Part shown: piece by piece, positions 42,747 to 52,194 of the stretch
Numbering within the stretch: position 1 is the first letter of the stretch
How the letters are laid out: each line of letters starts with the position of its first letter
Origin: Arthrobacter_B sp038069765
GTDB lineage: Bacteria; Actinomycetota; Actinomycetes; Actinomycetales; Micrococcaceae
Reading direction: 5' to 3'
Assembly: GCF_038069765.1 (NCBI RefSeq)
Contig: NZ_JBBPFS010000002.1
Span: 186,001-250,000 of the forward strand
DNA: 64,000 nt
The notes under the pieces: generated by a model
Told to the model about the DNA's origin: nothing
Databases searched by the model: none
What the model saw: only the letters and a program-made list of their open reading frames with translations
Program-made: the position numbers and the translations under genes

Positions 42747-43097
42747 GTGATCATCGGCATTGGCGTCGACGTGGTGGACGTACCGCGGTTCGGACGCCAG
42801 CTGGAACGGACGCCGGGCCTGCGGGCCCGGCTGTTTGTTCCGGCCGAACGGGAGCTTAACCTGCGTTCCCTGGCGGCACGGTTTGCCGCCAAGGAAGCTG
42901 TTGCCAAGGCGCTCGGCGCCCCGGCCGGCATGAACTGGCAGGACTGCCAGGTGGATCTCGACGCCGCGGGGGCTCCCCGCGTCAGCGTGCGGGGCACGGT
43001 GGCAGCGGCTGCCGAAGCCAAGGGTGTCCGCACCTGGCACCTCTCACTCAGCCATGACGGCGATGTCGCCACTGCCATGGTGGTAGCCGAGGGCTAA
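42747..43097 (+). CDS. acpS: holo-[acyl-carrier-protein] synthase
   Basis: 116 residues: GIGVDVVDVPRF with Asp8 and FAAKEAVAKAL with the second metal ligand Glu. Transfers 4'-phosphopantetheine from CoA to ACP. GTG at 42747, 3 nt after glmS; its stop lies within the TAATCT box before nnr. Confidence 0.93.
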   Translation: MIIGIGVDVVDVPRFGRQLERTPGLRARLFVPAERELNLRSLAARFAAKEAVAKALGAPAGMNWQDCQVDLDAAGAPRVSVRGTVAAAAEAKGVRTWHLSLSHDGDVATAMVVAEG

Positions 43098-43106
43098 TCT
43101 GGACAC

Positions 43107-44675
43107 ATGATCAGTGCGTACTCCGGCACCGCTGTGCGGGCCGCGGAAAAGCCGTTGCTCGACGCCGGCCAGGGTCCTGCTCTGATGCAGCGTGCCGCGT
43201 ACGGACTGTACGCCGCCTGCGTCCGTGAACTGCTGGGGGCCCGGGGTTCCCTGTACGGGTCCAGAGTGACGGTACTTGCCGGCGCCGGGAACAACGGCGG
43301 CGACGCCCTGTACGCTGCCGCCCGGCTGGCACGGCGCGGCGCGGGCATCACAGCGGTCCTGACAGCGCCCGCGGCACATCCCGAAGCCCTCGCCGAATTC
43401 CGGCGGCAGGGCGGCCGCACGGTGCAGCTGTCCGCCGGGCTCGGCCCGGCCGCGGCTGCCTGCACGGCAGCGGACCTGCTGATTGACGGCATTCTCGGAA
43501 CCGGCGGCAGGGGCGGGCTGCGGGGGGACGCAGCAGCACTGGTGCGGCAGCTTCCGCCGGAGGCTTCACCGCTGATCATTGCCTGCGACCTGCCCAGCGG
43601 AGTGGACGCAGACACCGGGGAAGCAGGCGGTGCCCATCTCGCGGCGGACCTTACCGTCACCTTCGGAGCCGTCAAGACCGGCCTGCTGGCCGGCCCGGGG
43701 GCTGTGGCCGCCGGGCGGATTGAATCCGTGGACATCGGCCTGCCGTTTCCGTCCCCTCCTGACGTGCGCCGGCTGGAAACCGCAGATATAGCCGGTCTGC
43801 TGTCCGCTCCGGAGAAGACGGACCACAAATACACCCGCGGCGTGCTCGGCATCGCCGCCGGTTCGGCCACCTATCCCGGTGCCGCCGTCCTGGCCACCGG
43901 GGCAGCGCTGGCCGCCGGCGTCGGCATGGTCCGCTATCTGGGCCCCGAGACAGTCTGCCGGCTGATCAACGCCGCACATCCCGAAGCGGTCTGCGCGGCC
44001 GGTGCCGTTCCGGACACCCACGTGCAGGCCTGGCTCACCGGTCCGGGAGCCGGAGCGGACGAAGACCAGCGCCGGCGCGCCCTGGACGCCGTGGCTTCGG
44101 GGCTTCCCGCCGTCGTCGACGCCGATGCCGTGGGCTACGCACAGCCGGGCCTGGGGCCCCAGGTAATCCTCACCCCGCACGCCGGCGAGCTGACCGCCCT
44201 CCTGAACCGGCTCGGCGAAACCGCCACCCGGGAGCAGATCGAGGCGGATCCGCTGCACTATGCCCGCCGCGCCGCAGGATTGACGGGAGCTACCGTCCTG
44301 CTCAAGGGCTGGGCGACCATTACCGCCGCGCCCACCGGCGAAACGTTCAGCCAGGCGGAGGCAACGCCGTGGCTGGCGGCAGCCGGCAGCGGCGATACGC
44401 TGTCCGGCATCCTCGGGTCGCTGCTCGCAACGGACCGGTACGGCAGGGACGGGAATCCCGCGGCCCCGCCGGGACACTATGCGGCCCTGGCCGCCGCTGC
44501 CGCGAGCATTCACGGCCGGGCCGGCACCCTGGCCGCCGCTGCAGGGCCGGTGGAACCCTCCGCGCTGCCGGCCGCCGTCCGCACCGTCGTCGCACGCCTT
44601 AATGCCCCCTCGGAAACGGCGCCGGAACGCCCGCGGGCGCGTGTGGAAGGAAAAGTAGTAAAACGGGCCGTTTAA
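43107..44675 (+). CDS. nnr: bifunctional NAD(P)H-hydrate epimerase / ADP-dependent dehydratase
   Basis: 522 residues. The N-terminal YjeF epimerase domain has AGAGNNGGDALYAARL-like sequence near residue 52 and DGILGTGGRGGL. The C-terminal ribokinase-like dehydratase has AAGSGDTLSGILGSLLA. It repairs damaged NAD(P)HX. TAATCT (43095-43100) lies 6 nt before the ATG, overlapping the acpS stop, so a second, leaderless start of transcription is possible. Linkage to acpS is common in bacteria. Confidence 0.93.
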   Translation: MISAYSGTAVRAAEKPLLDAGQGPALMQRAAYGLYAACVRELLGARGSLYGSRVTVLAGAGNNGGDALYAAARLARRGAGITAVLTAPAAHPEALAEFRRQGGRTVQLSAGLGPAAAACTAADLLIDGILGTGGRGGLRGDAAALVRQLPPEASPLIIACDLPSGVDADTGEAGGAHLAADLTVTFGAVKTGLLAGPGAVAAGRIESVDIGLPFPSPPDVRRLETADIAGLLSAPEKTDHKYTRGVLGIAAGSATYPGAAVLATGAALAAGVGMVRYLGPETVCRLINAAHPEAVCAAGAVPDTHVQAWLTGPGAGADEDQRRRALDAVASGLPAVVDADAVGYAQPGLGPQVILTPHAGELTALLNRLGETATREQIEADPLHYARRAAGLTGATVLLKGWATITAAPTGETFSQAEATPWLAAAGSGDTLSGILGSLLATDRYGRDGNPAAPPGHYAALAAAAASIHGRAGTLAAAAGPVEPSALPAAVRTVVARLNAPSETAPERPRARVEGKVVKRAV

Positions 44676-44752
44676 TGCTGGGCGCAGTCTGCGGTAGAAA
44701 GTAAGTAGACATACTATTCTTTGTTGTCATCTGGACTAGTCAGGAGCTCTAC

Positions 44753-46942
44753 ATGGAAGTTTGGCCGGGAGATGCCTATCCGCTGGGCGCGACCTACGAC
44801 GGAAACGGCACCAATTTTGCGCTGTACAGCGAGGTGGCCGATTCGGTCACGCTGTGCCTGTTTGACGACGACGGCGCCGAAGAGTGTGTCCGCCTGACCG
44901 AGGTGGACGGCTACGTCTGGCACTGCTATCTGCCCCACGTCCAGCCCGGACAGAAGTACGGGTACCGGGTGGACGGCCCGTACGATCCGGAGAACGGCAA
45001 CCGCTGCAATCCGAACAAGCTCCTGCTGGATCCCTATGCCAAGGCCGTGGCCGGCGAAATCGACTGGGACCAGTCGCTGTTTGGCTACAACTTCGGCGAC
45101 GAGAACTCGCGCAATGACGAGGATTCCGCGTCGCACATGATGATGGGCGTTGTCATCAACCCCTTCTTCGACTGGGACGGCGACCGCAAGCCCAAGATTC
45201 CCTACCACCGCTCCGTTATTTACGAGGCCCACGTCAAGGGCCTGACGCAGCTGCACCCGGAAATCCCCGAGGAACAGCGCGGCACCTACGCCGGCGTTGC
45301 CCACCCCGCCGTGATTGCTCACCTGCAAAAGCTGGGGATCACCGCCATCGAGCTGATGCCGGTGCACCAGTTCGTCAACGACTCCACGCTTCAGGACAAG
45401 GGGCTTTCCAACTACTGGGGCTACAACACCATTGGCTTCTTCGCGCCCCAGAACACCTACAGCGCCACCGGTGACGAGGGCCAGCAGGTCCAGGAGTTCA
45501 AAGCCATGGTGCGCGCGCTGCACCTGGCCGGGATCGAAGTGATCCTCGACGTGGTCTACAACCACACGGCCGAAGGCAACCACCTGGGCCCAACGCTTTC
45601 CTTCCGCGGCATCGACAACCAGGCCTACTACCGGCTGATGGATGACGACAAGCGGTACTACATGGACTACACGGGTACCGGAAACTCACTGAACGTGGGG
45701 AACCCGCACTCGCTGCAGCTGCTGATGGACTCGCTGCGCTACTGGGTCACCGAAATGCACGTGGACGGGTTCCGGTTTGACCTCGCCTCCACGCTGGCCC
45801 GCGAGTTCTACGACGTCGACCGGCTCTCCACCTTCTTCGAACTGGTGCAGCAGGACCCCGTAGTCTCCCAGGTCAAACTGATCGCCGAGCCTTGGGACAT
45901 TGGCCCGGGCGGCTACCAGGTGGGCAATTTCCCGCCGCAGTGGACCGAATGGAACGGCAAGTACCGCGACACGGTGCGCGACTTCTGGCGCGGAGAGCCC
46001 TCCACCCTGGGCGAGTTCGCCTCCCGCATCACGGGATCGGCAGACCTGTACGAGTCCTCGGCCCGCCGGCCGGTGGCCTCGATCAACTTTGTCACCGCCC
46101 ATGACGGCTTCACGCTGCATGACCTGGTGTCCTACAACGAGAAGCACAACGAAGCCAACGGCGAAGACAACAACGACGGCGAATCCCACAACCGTTCCTG
46201 GAACTGCGGAGTGGAGGGCCCCACGGACGACCCGACGGTGCTCTCGCTTCGCGCCCGGCAGCAGCGGAACTTCCTGGCCACCCTGCTGCTCTCGCAGGGC
46301 GTGCCGATGATCGCCCACGGCGACGAACTGGGCCGCACCCAGCAGGGCAACAACAACACCTATGCCCAGGACTCCGAAATCAGCTGGATCAACTGGGAGC
46401 ACATGGATGCGCCGCTGATGGAATTCACCGCAGCGGTGAACACGCTGCGGGCCGAACACCCCACCTTCCGCCGCCGCCGCTTCTTTGACGGCCGCCCGGT
46501 GCGCCGGGGCGAGGGCGAGGCGCTGCCCGACATCGTCTGGCTGACCGAGGACGGCACGCCGATGACCCCCGACGACTGGGATACACCGGTCAGCCGCTCG
46601 CTGGGCGTTTTCCTGAACGGCCAGGGCATTTCCGGCAAGGACGCGCGCGGACAGCGGATCACCGACCTGAACTTCCTGCTCTACTTCAACGCCCACGACG
46701 AGTCCGTCAAGGTGACGATTCCGTCGAAGGAATACGCGCCGATGTGGGACGAGGTCATCGATACTGCCGGGGAGTACGCCGACTCAGCGCCCATTCCCGC
46801 TGACGGCCAGATCACCGTGGCTGCCAAGTCCATGGTGGTGCTGCGCGCCCATGAGGAGGAAGAGGAGCACGACCACTCAGTGGCCGCTTCCCTCGCCGCT
46901 ATGGCCGGGTCCAAGGCCCAGAGCCCGGAGGTTGGGGGATGA
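44753..46942 (+). CDS. treX: glycogen debranching enzyme (TreX/GlgX type)
   Basis: 729 residues, GH13 isoamylase type: an N-terminal CBM48-like domain, then the barrel. Catalytic motifs are DGFRFDLAS (nucleophile Asp), IAEPWD (acid Glu) and TAHDGFTLHD. It cuts alpha-1,6 branches and supplies linear maltodextrin to TreY. AGGAG is 6 nt before the ATG; TACTAT at 44712-44717 is a possible -10. Overlaps treY by ATGA. The generic name glgX would also fit. Confidence 0.92.
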   Translation: MEVWPGDAYPLGATYDGNGTNFALYSEVADSVTLCLFDDDGAEECVRLTEVDGYVWHCYLPHVQPGQKYGYRVDGPYDPENGNRCNPNKLLLDPYAKAVAGEIDWDQSLFGYNFGDENSRNDEDSASHMMMGVVINPFFDWDGDRKPKIPYHRSVIYEAHVKGLTQLHPEIPEEQRGTYAGVAHPAVIAHLQKLGITAIELMPVHQFVNDSTLQDKGLSNYWGYNTIGFFAPQNTYSATGDEGQQVQEFKAMVRALHLAGIEVILDVVYNHTAEGNHLGPTLSFRGIDNQAYYRLMDDDKRYYMDYTGTGNSLNVGNPHSLQLLMDSLRYWVTEMHVDGFRFDLASTLAREFYDVDRLSTFFELVQQDPVVSQVKLIAEPWDIGPGGYQVGNFPPQWTEWNGKYRDTVRDFWRGEPSTLGEFASRITGSADLYESSARRPVASINFVTAHDGFTLHDLVSYNEKHNEANGEDNNDGESHNRSWNCGVEGPTDDPTVLSLRARQQRNFLATLLLSQGVPMIAHGDELGRTQQGNNNTYAQDSEISWINWEHMDAPLMEFTAAVNTLRAEHPTFRRRRFFDGRPVRRGEGEALPDIVWLTEDGTPMTPDDWDTPVSRSLGVFLNGQGISGKDARGQRITDLNFLLYFNAHDESVKVTIPSKEYAPMWDEVIDTAGEYADSAPIPADGQITVAAKSMVVLRAHEEEEEHDHSVAASLAAMAGSKAQSPEVGG

Positions 46943-49299
46943 GGACGCCCCGCTCCACGTACCGGCTGCAGATCCGCCCGTCCTTCACCCTCTTTGACGC
47001 CGCGGACCTCGTTCCGTACCTGGCGGACCTGGGGGTGGACTGGGTGTATCTCTCACCCATCCTCACCGCGGAGGAGGGGTCCGACCACGGCTACGACGTC
47101 GTCGACCCCTCTGCCGTGGACCCGGCTCGCGGCGGCGCCGAGGGGCTCAAAGCCCTCTCCGACGCCGCGCACGCCGCCGGCATGGGAGTGCTGGTGGACA
47201 TTGTGCCCAACCACATGGGCATCGCGACGCCGCATTCCAATCCGTGGTGGTGGTCAGTCCTGGCGCAGGGCCGGGAATCGCGGTATGCCGAAGCGTTCGA
47301 CATCGACTGGGACGCCGCCAACGGCAAGCTCCGCCTGCCGGTCCTGGGAGACGGGGACAACGAGCTTGCCGAGCTGAAGCTGGCCGGGGGCGAGCTGCAC
47401 TACTACGACCACCGCTTCCCGGTGGCCCAAGGCACGGCCGGCGACGGCGACTCCGCGCAGGACGTCCACGCCCGCCAGCACTATGAGCTGGTGAACTGGC
47501 GGCGCGCTGACAACGAGTTGAACTACCGGCGTTTTTTCGGCGTCAATACCCTCGCCGGCGTCCGGGTTGAGGAGCCGTGGGTCTTCGACGAATCACACGC
47601 TGAGATCAAGCGCTGGTTCGATGAAGGGCTCGTGGACGGGCTGCGGATTGACCATCCTGACGGACTGGCCGATCCCAAGGGGTACCTGGCCCGGCTGCGC
47701 GAACTGACCCGGGGCGCGTACATCCTGGTGGAGAAAATCCTGGAACCGGGGGAGAAGCTCCCCGCGGACTGGGAAACCGAAGGCACCACCGGGTATGACG
47801 CGCTCGCCGACATCGACCGGCTCTTCGTCGATCCGGCCGGAATGAAGCCGCTCACCGATCTGGTGCCCACGGAGCCGTTTGGCCACATGATCCACGGCAC
47901 CAAGCGGAACATCGCCGATCAGCTGCTCCATTCGGAAGTGCAGCGGCTGGTCCGGCTCCTTCCCGGCGACAGCGGCCTGGACGCGCAGACCGCTGCGGAC
48001 GCCCTGGCCGAACTGCTCGCCTGCTTCCCGGTGTACCGCAGCTACCTCCCGGAGGGAGCGGAATACCTGGCCGACGCCGTGATCGCGGCGAAGGTCCGGC
48101 GCCCGGACCTGGCCGGCGCGCTTGATGCCCTGCACCCGCTGCTGAACCCTCTGCTCACTGCGCAGGCCGGCAGCGCCGGCGGGGCTGACCGCGGCGGCCT
48201 GGGCGAGCTGGCCACCAGGTTCCAGCAGACGTCCGGCATGGTGATGGCCAAGGGCGTGGAAGACACCGCGTTTTACCGGTACTCCCGGCTGACATCGCTG
48301 AACGAAGTTGGGGCGGACCCGGCGCACTTTGCCGTGGAACCGTTTGAACTTCACACCCGGCTTGTCCGCCGTCAGCAGGAGCAGCCTGCCGCCATGACAG
48401 CCCTGACCACCCACGACACCAAGCGCAGCGAAGACACCCGTGCCCGGATTTCCGTCCTCTCGGAAATCCCGGACGAGTGGCGGGAGGCCTTCACACAGCT
48501 TTCCTCGCTGGCGCCGATGGGGGATCCGGCCATGGAGAACCTGCTGTGGCAGGCCATTGTCGGAGCCTGGCCGCTGAGCCGGGAACGGGCCCATGCCTAC
48601 GCGGAGAAAGCATCGCGGGAAGCATCTGCCAGCACCACCTGGACCGCTCCGAACGCCGAGTTCGAGGCCCGGATGCATGCAGCGGTTGACGCGGCCTTCG
48701 ATGACCCGGCAGTGAACTCGCTGGTGACCTCCCTGGTGGAGCGCATCCGTGCCGCAGGATATTCGAACTCCCTCTCGGCGAAGCTCCTGCAGCTGACCAT
48801 GCCCGGCGTACCGGACGTTTATCAGGGAACCGAGTTCTGGGACCGTTCCCTGGTGGACCCGGACAACCGCCGGGACGTGGATTTCAGCCGCCGCCGCGAG
48901 GTGCTGGCGTCCTTCACGGAGACCGGCAGCACCCCCGCCGGTGATGCTCCGAAGATTGACGAGGACGCGGCGGCCAAGCTGCTGCTGGTTTCGCGCGCCC
49001 TGCGGCTTAAACGGTCCCGTCCCGAGCTGTTCACGGACTACCTGCCGGTAACGGCAACCGGTCCCGCTGCGGAGCACGTTTTCGGTTTTGACCGCGGCGG
49101 CGCCGTGACTCTTGTGACGCGGCTGCCGCTGGGACTCCAGCGCTCGGGCGGATGGCAGGACACCGCCGTCGTCCTGCCGCAGGGGACCTACTCGGACGCG
49201 ATGACCGGGCGGACCCACGAAAGCAGCGGCACCGTGCCGGCTGCAGATCTGTTTGGCATCTATCCGGCGGTGCTGCTGGTACGGAAGGACGGCGAATGA
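46939..49299 (+). CDS. treY: maltooligosyltrehalose synthase
   Basis: 786 residues, GH13: STYRLQIRPSFTLFDAADLVPYLADLG start, GLRIDHPDGLADP, VEKIL and TTHDTKRSEDTRARI. It turns the reducing-end alpha-1,4 bond into alpha,alpha-1,1, giving maltooligosyl trehalose. Coupled on both sides, to treX and treZ, by ATGA overlaps. The TreY/TreZ pathway was first described in Arthrobacter. Confidence 0.95.
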   Translation: MRTPRSTYRLQIRPSFTLFDAADLVPYLADLGVDWVYLSPILTAEEGSDHGYDVVDPSAVDPARGGAEGLKALSDAAHAAGMGVLVDIVPNHMGIATPHSNPWWWSVLAQGRESRYAEAFDIDWDAANGKLRLPVLGDGDNELAELKLAGGELHYYDHRFPVAQGTAGDGDSAQDVHARQHYELVNWRRADNELNYRRFFGVNTLAGVRVEEPWVFDESHAEIKRWFDEGLVDGLRIDHPDGLADPKGYLARLRELTRGAYILVEKILEPGEKLPADWETEGTTGYDALADIDRLFVDPAGMKPLTDLVPTEPFGHMIHGTKRNIADQLLHSEVQRLVRLLPGDSGLDAQTAADALAELLACFPVYRSYLPEGAEYLADAVIAAKVRRPDLAGALDALHPLLNPLLTAQAGSAGGADRGGLGELATRFQQTSGMVMAKGVEDTAFYRYSRLTSLNEVGADPAHFAVEPFELHTRLVRRQQEQPAAMTALTTHDTKRSEDTRARISVLSEIPDEWREAFTQLSSLAPMGDPAMENLLWQAIVGAWPLSRERAHAYAEKASREASASTTWTAPNAEFEARMHAAVDAAFDDPAVNSLVTSLVERIRAAGYSNSLSAKLLQLTMPGVPDVYQGTEFWDRSLVDPDNRRDVDFSRRREVLASFTETGSTPAGDAPKIDEDAAAKLLLVSRALRLKRSRPELFTDYLPVTATGPAAEHVFGFDRGGAVTLVTRLPLGLQRSGGWQDTAVVLPQGTYSDAMTGRTHESSGTVPAADLFGIYPAVLLVRKDGE

Positions 49300-51041
49300 A
49301 GACCGATTTCGATGTGTGGGCGCCCAAAGCCAACACCATGACCCTCCTGGCCGACGGCAGAAAGCTGTCGATGAGCCGGGGGGACAACGGCTGGTGGCAC
49401 GTCCAGCACGCAGAGCTGCCCGGAGACATCGACTACGGCTACCTCATCGACGACGCCGATACCCCGGTACCGGATCCCCGCTCCCGCCGGCAGCCCGACG
49501 GCGTCCATGCGCTCTCGCGCACTTTCGACCCAGGGCTCCATGAGTGGCACGACGGGGACTGGGTCTCCCCGGGCCTCGACGGCGGTGCGATCTACGAGCT
49601 GCACATCGGCACCTTCACGCCGGAGGGAACGTTTGACGCCGCGATCGGCAAGCTGGACTACCTCGTGGACCTCGGCGTCCGCTACGTGGAGCTGCTTCCG
49701 GTGAACGCGTTCAACGGAACGCACAACTGGGGGTACGACGGCGTGCTGTGGTACGCCGTGCAGGAAACCTACGGGGGCCCGGAGGGCTACCAGCGGTTCG
49801 TGGACGCAGCGCACCAGGCCGGGCTCGGAGTCATCCAGGATGTGGTGTACAACCACCTCGGACCCAGCGGAAACTACCTTCCCATGTTTGGTCCCTACCT
49901 CTCCGAGGGAAAGGGCAACACCTGGGGTGACTCGCTGAACCTGGACGGCCCGCTGTCCGACGTCGTCCGCCGGTACATCCTGGACAACGTCCGGATGTGG
50001 TTCCGCGACTTCCACGTCGATGGACTGCGGCTGGACGCGGTCCATGCGCTGCATGACGAGCGGGCGGTCCATATCCTGGAGGAAATGGCCGTTGAAACCG
50101 AGAACTGCGCACAGGAACTGGGCAAGCCGCTGTTCCTTGTCGCGGAGTCCGATCTCAATGACCCGCGCCTGATAACTCCTCGGGAGCTGAACGGCTACGG
50201 TCTCAGCGGCCAGTGGTCCGATGACTTCCACCACGCGGCACACACGAACCTCACCGGTGAAAACGGCGGCTACTACGAGGACTTCGATTCCCTGGCAGCC
50301 CTGGCCAAGGTGCTGAAGGACGGTTTCTTCCACGACGGTTCCTTCTCCTCCTTCCGGGGCCGCACGCACGGCCGTCCGATCAACAAGGAGGTCGTGGAAG
50401 CCCGCCAGCTGGTGACCTGCATCCAAAACCACGACCAGATCGGGAACCGTGCGGCAGGGGACCGGCTCAGTGCTTCCCTGGACTATCCCCGCTTGGCGCT
50501 GGGGGCCGTACTCAACCTGACCGTGCCGTTCACGCCCATGATTTTCATGGGCGAGGAATTCGGGGCCTCCACCCCTTGGCAGTTCTTCACTTCCCACCCC
50601 GAACCGGAGCTGGGTAAGGCGACGGCGGAGGGCAGGCTGCGGGAGTTTGAACGGATGGGCTGGGATCCGGCGACGGTGCCCAACCCGCAGGATCCCGCGA
50701 CGTTCGCGAACTCCAAGCTGGACTGGTCCGAGGTGGATCAGGACGGGCATGCCAAGCTGCTTGATCTGTACCGCAGGCTCCTGCAGCTGCGGGCGGACCG
50801 TCCCGATCTGACCGACCAGGACCTGCGCAGCGTGAACGTGGACTTCGATGAGGTGGGGCGCTGGCTCGTCCTGCACCGCGGGGACACCGCCGTGGCACTG
50901 AACTTTGCCGACGCGCCCCGGGAAGTGCCGGTTCCCTTCAACGGCAGCTCCAAGGTACTGCTGGAAACAGTCCCGGCCGAACTCTACGGCGATGCCCTCC
51001 AGCTGCCCGCCTACGGGGCAGCTGTCCTGGCAGCAGGATAG
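49296..51041 (+). CDS. treZ: maltooligosyltrehalose trehalohydrolase
   Basis: 581 residues: an N-terminal beta domain (FDVWAPKANTMTLLADG), then the barrel with GLRLDAVHALHD, VAESDLNDPR and QNHDQIGNRA. Releases free trehalose, a stress protectant. The open frame extends upstream inside treY, but ATG 49296 matches the family start and overlaps the treY stop. Confidence 0.95.
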   Translation: MKTDFDVWAPKANTMTLLADGRKLSMSRGDNGWWHVQHAELPGDIDYGYLIDDADTPVPDPRSRRQPDGVHALSRTFDPGLHEWHDGDWVSPGLDGGAIYELHIGTFTPEGTFDAAIGKLDYLVDLGVRYVELLPVNAFNGTHNWGYDGVLWYAVQETYGGPEGYQRFVDAAHQAGLGVIQDVVYNHLGPSGNYLPMFGPYLSEGKGNTWGDSLNLDGPLSDVVRRYILDNVRMWFRDFHVDGLRLDAVHALHDERAVHILEEMAVETENCAQELGKPLFLVAESDLNDPRLITPRELNGYGLSGQWSDDFHHAAHTNLTGENGGYYEDFDSLAALAKVLKDGFFHDGSFSSFRGRTHGRPINKEVVEARQLVTCIQNHDQIGNRAAGDRLSASLDYPRLALGAVLNLTVPFTPMIFMGEEFGASTPWQFFTSHPEPELGKATAEGRLREFERMGWDPATVPNPQDPATFANSKLDWSEVDQDGHAKLLDLYRRLLQLRADRPDLTDQDLRSVNVDFDEVGRWLVLHRGDTAVALNFADAPREVPVPFNGSSKVLLETVPAELYGDALQLPAYGAAVLAAG

Positions 51042-51078
51042 GCGGCGCGTTGTCCGCGGCAGTGGCAAGATGTAACCC

Positions 51079-52125
51079 ATGACATACATTGCCGCGGACA
51101 ACCGCTACGATTCCATGCCCTACCGCCGTGTCGGCCGCAGCGGGCTGCACCTGCCCGCCGTGTCGCTCGGCCTGTGGCACAACTTCGGCGACGACAAGAA
51201 TTTCGAGACCCAGCGCGCCATCCTCCGCCGCGCCTTCGACCTGGGCGTCACCCACTTCGACCTCGCGAACAACTACGGCCCGCCCTACGGCTCAGCGGAA
51301 ACCAACTTTGGCCGCCACTTCAAGGACGATTTCCGGCCCTACCGGGACGAACTCGTCATCTCCTCCAAGGCCGGCTACGACATGTGGCCCGGTCCCTACG
51401 GAAACTGGGGATCCCGCAAGTACCTGCTGGCGAGCCTGGACCAGTCTCTGGAACGCATGGGCCTGGACTATGTGGATATCTTCTACAGCCACCGTCCCGA
51501 TCCGGAGACTCCGCTGGAAGAGACCATGGGCGCCCTGGACACAGCCGTACGCTCCGGCCGCGCCCTCTACGCCGGTATTTCCTCGTACTCGCCGGAAAAG
51601 ACGCTTGAGGCGGCCCGCATCCTGCGTGAGATGGGCACTCCGCTGCTGATCCACCAGCCCTCCTATTCCATGCTGAACCGCTGGGTCGAGCAGGGGGATC
51701 CGAACCTGTTCGCTGCACTGGACGAGGCCGGAGCCGGTTCGATTGCCTTCTCCCCGCTGGCCCAGGGCCTGCTCACCAGCAAGTATCTCAACGGCATTCC
51801 GGAAGACTCCCGGGCCGCAGCCGGAAAGTCCCTGGAACAGTCCCAGCTGTCCGAGGACAACCTCCGGCGGGTGCGGGGACTGAACGAACTGGCCCAGTCC
51901 CGCGGCCAGAGCCTTGCGCAGATGGCCATCGCCTGGGTGCTGCGCCCGCAGGCCGGGGGCGGAGCCATCACGTCGGCACTGGTGGGCGCGTCGAGCGTGA
52001 AGCAGCTCGAAGACAGCCTGGCAGCGGTAACCAACCTGGAGTTCAGCTCCGAGGAACTGGAAGCCATCGACACCTTTGCCGTCGATTCCGACATCAACCT
52101 GTGGGCTTCGGCGCTTAAGGCCTGA
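51079..52125 (+). CDS. aldo-keto reductase, MgrA/YghZ (L-glyceraldehyde 3-phosphate reductase) type
   Basis: 348 residues: (beta/alpha)8 AKR with DLANNYGPPYGSAE (catalytic Asp/Tyr region), KAGYDMWPGPYG and DIFYSHRPDPETP. The GPYGNWGSRKYLLASLDQSL segment is typical of YghZ/MgrA, a methylglyoxal/L-GAP reductase. No ribosome site; CAAGAT lies 7 nt before the ATG. The substrate in this organism is unknown. Confidence 0.88.
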   Translation: MTYIAADNRYDSMPYRRVGRSGLHLPAVSLGLWHNFGDDKNFETQRAILRRAFDLGVTHFDLANNYGPPYGSAETNFGRHFKDDFRPYRDELVISSKAGYDMWPGPYGNWGSRKYLLASLDQSLERMGLDYVDIFYSHRPDPETPLEETMGALDTAVRSGRALYAGISSYSPEKTLEAARILREMGTPLLIHQPSYSMLNRWVEQGDPNLFAALDEAGAGSIAFSPLAQGLLTSKYLNGIPEDSRAAAGKSLEQSQLSEDNLRRVRGLNELAQSRGQSLAQMAIAWVLRPQAGGGAITSALVGASSVKQLEDSLAAVTNLEFSSEELEAIDTFAVDSDINLWASALKA

Positions 52126-52130
52126 CGGAC

Positions 52131-52164
52131 GCGGCCGCAACCGGTTTCCTCCGGTTGCGGCCGC
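52131..52164. terminator. perfect hairpin between the AKR gene and alr
   Basis: A 14-bp perfect stem, 52131-52144 with 52151-52164, loop TTTCCT, starting 6 nt after the stop codon. No U-tract, so it is either a U-less terminator or a mRNA end-stabiliser. Confidence 0.6.
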
Positions 52165-52194
52165 AGCAGGTGGGCGAATCACCGGGCAAGTCCC

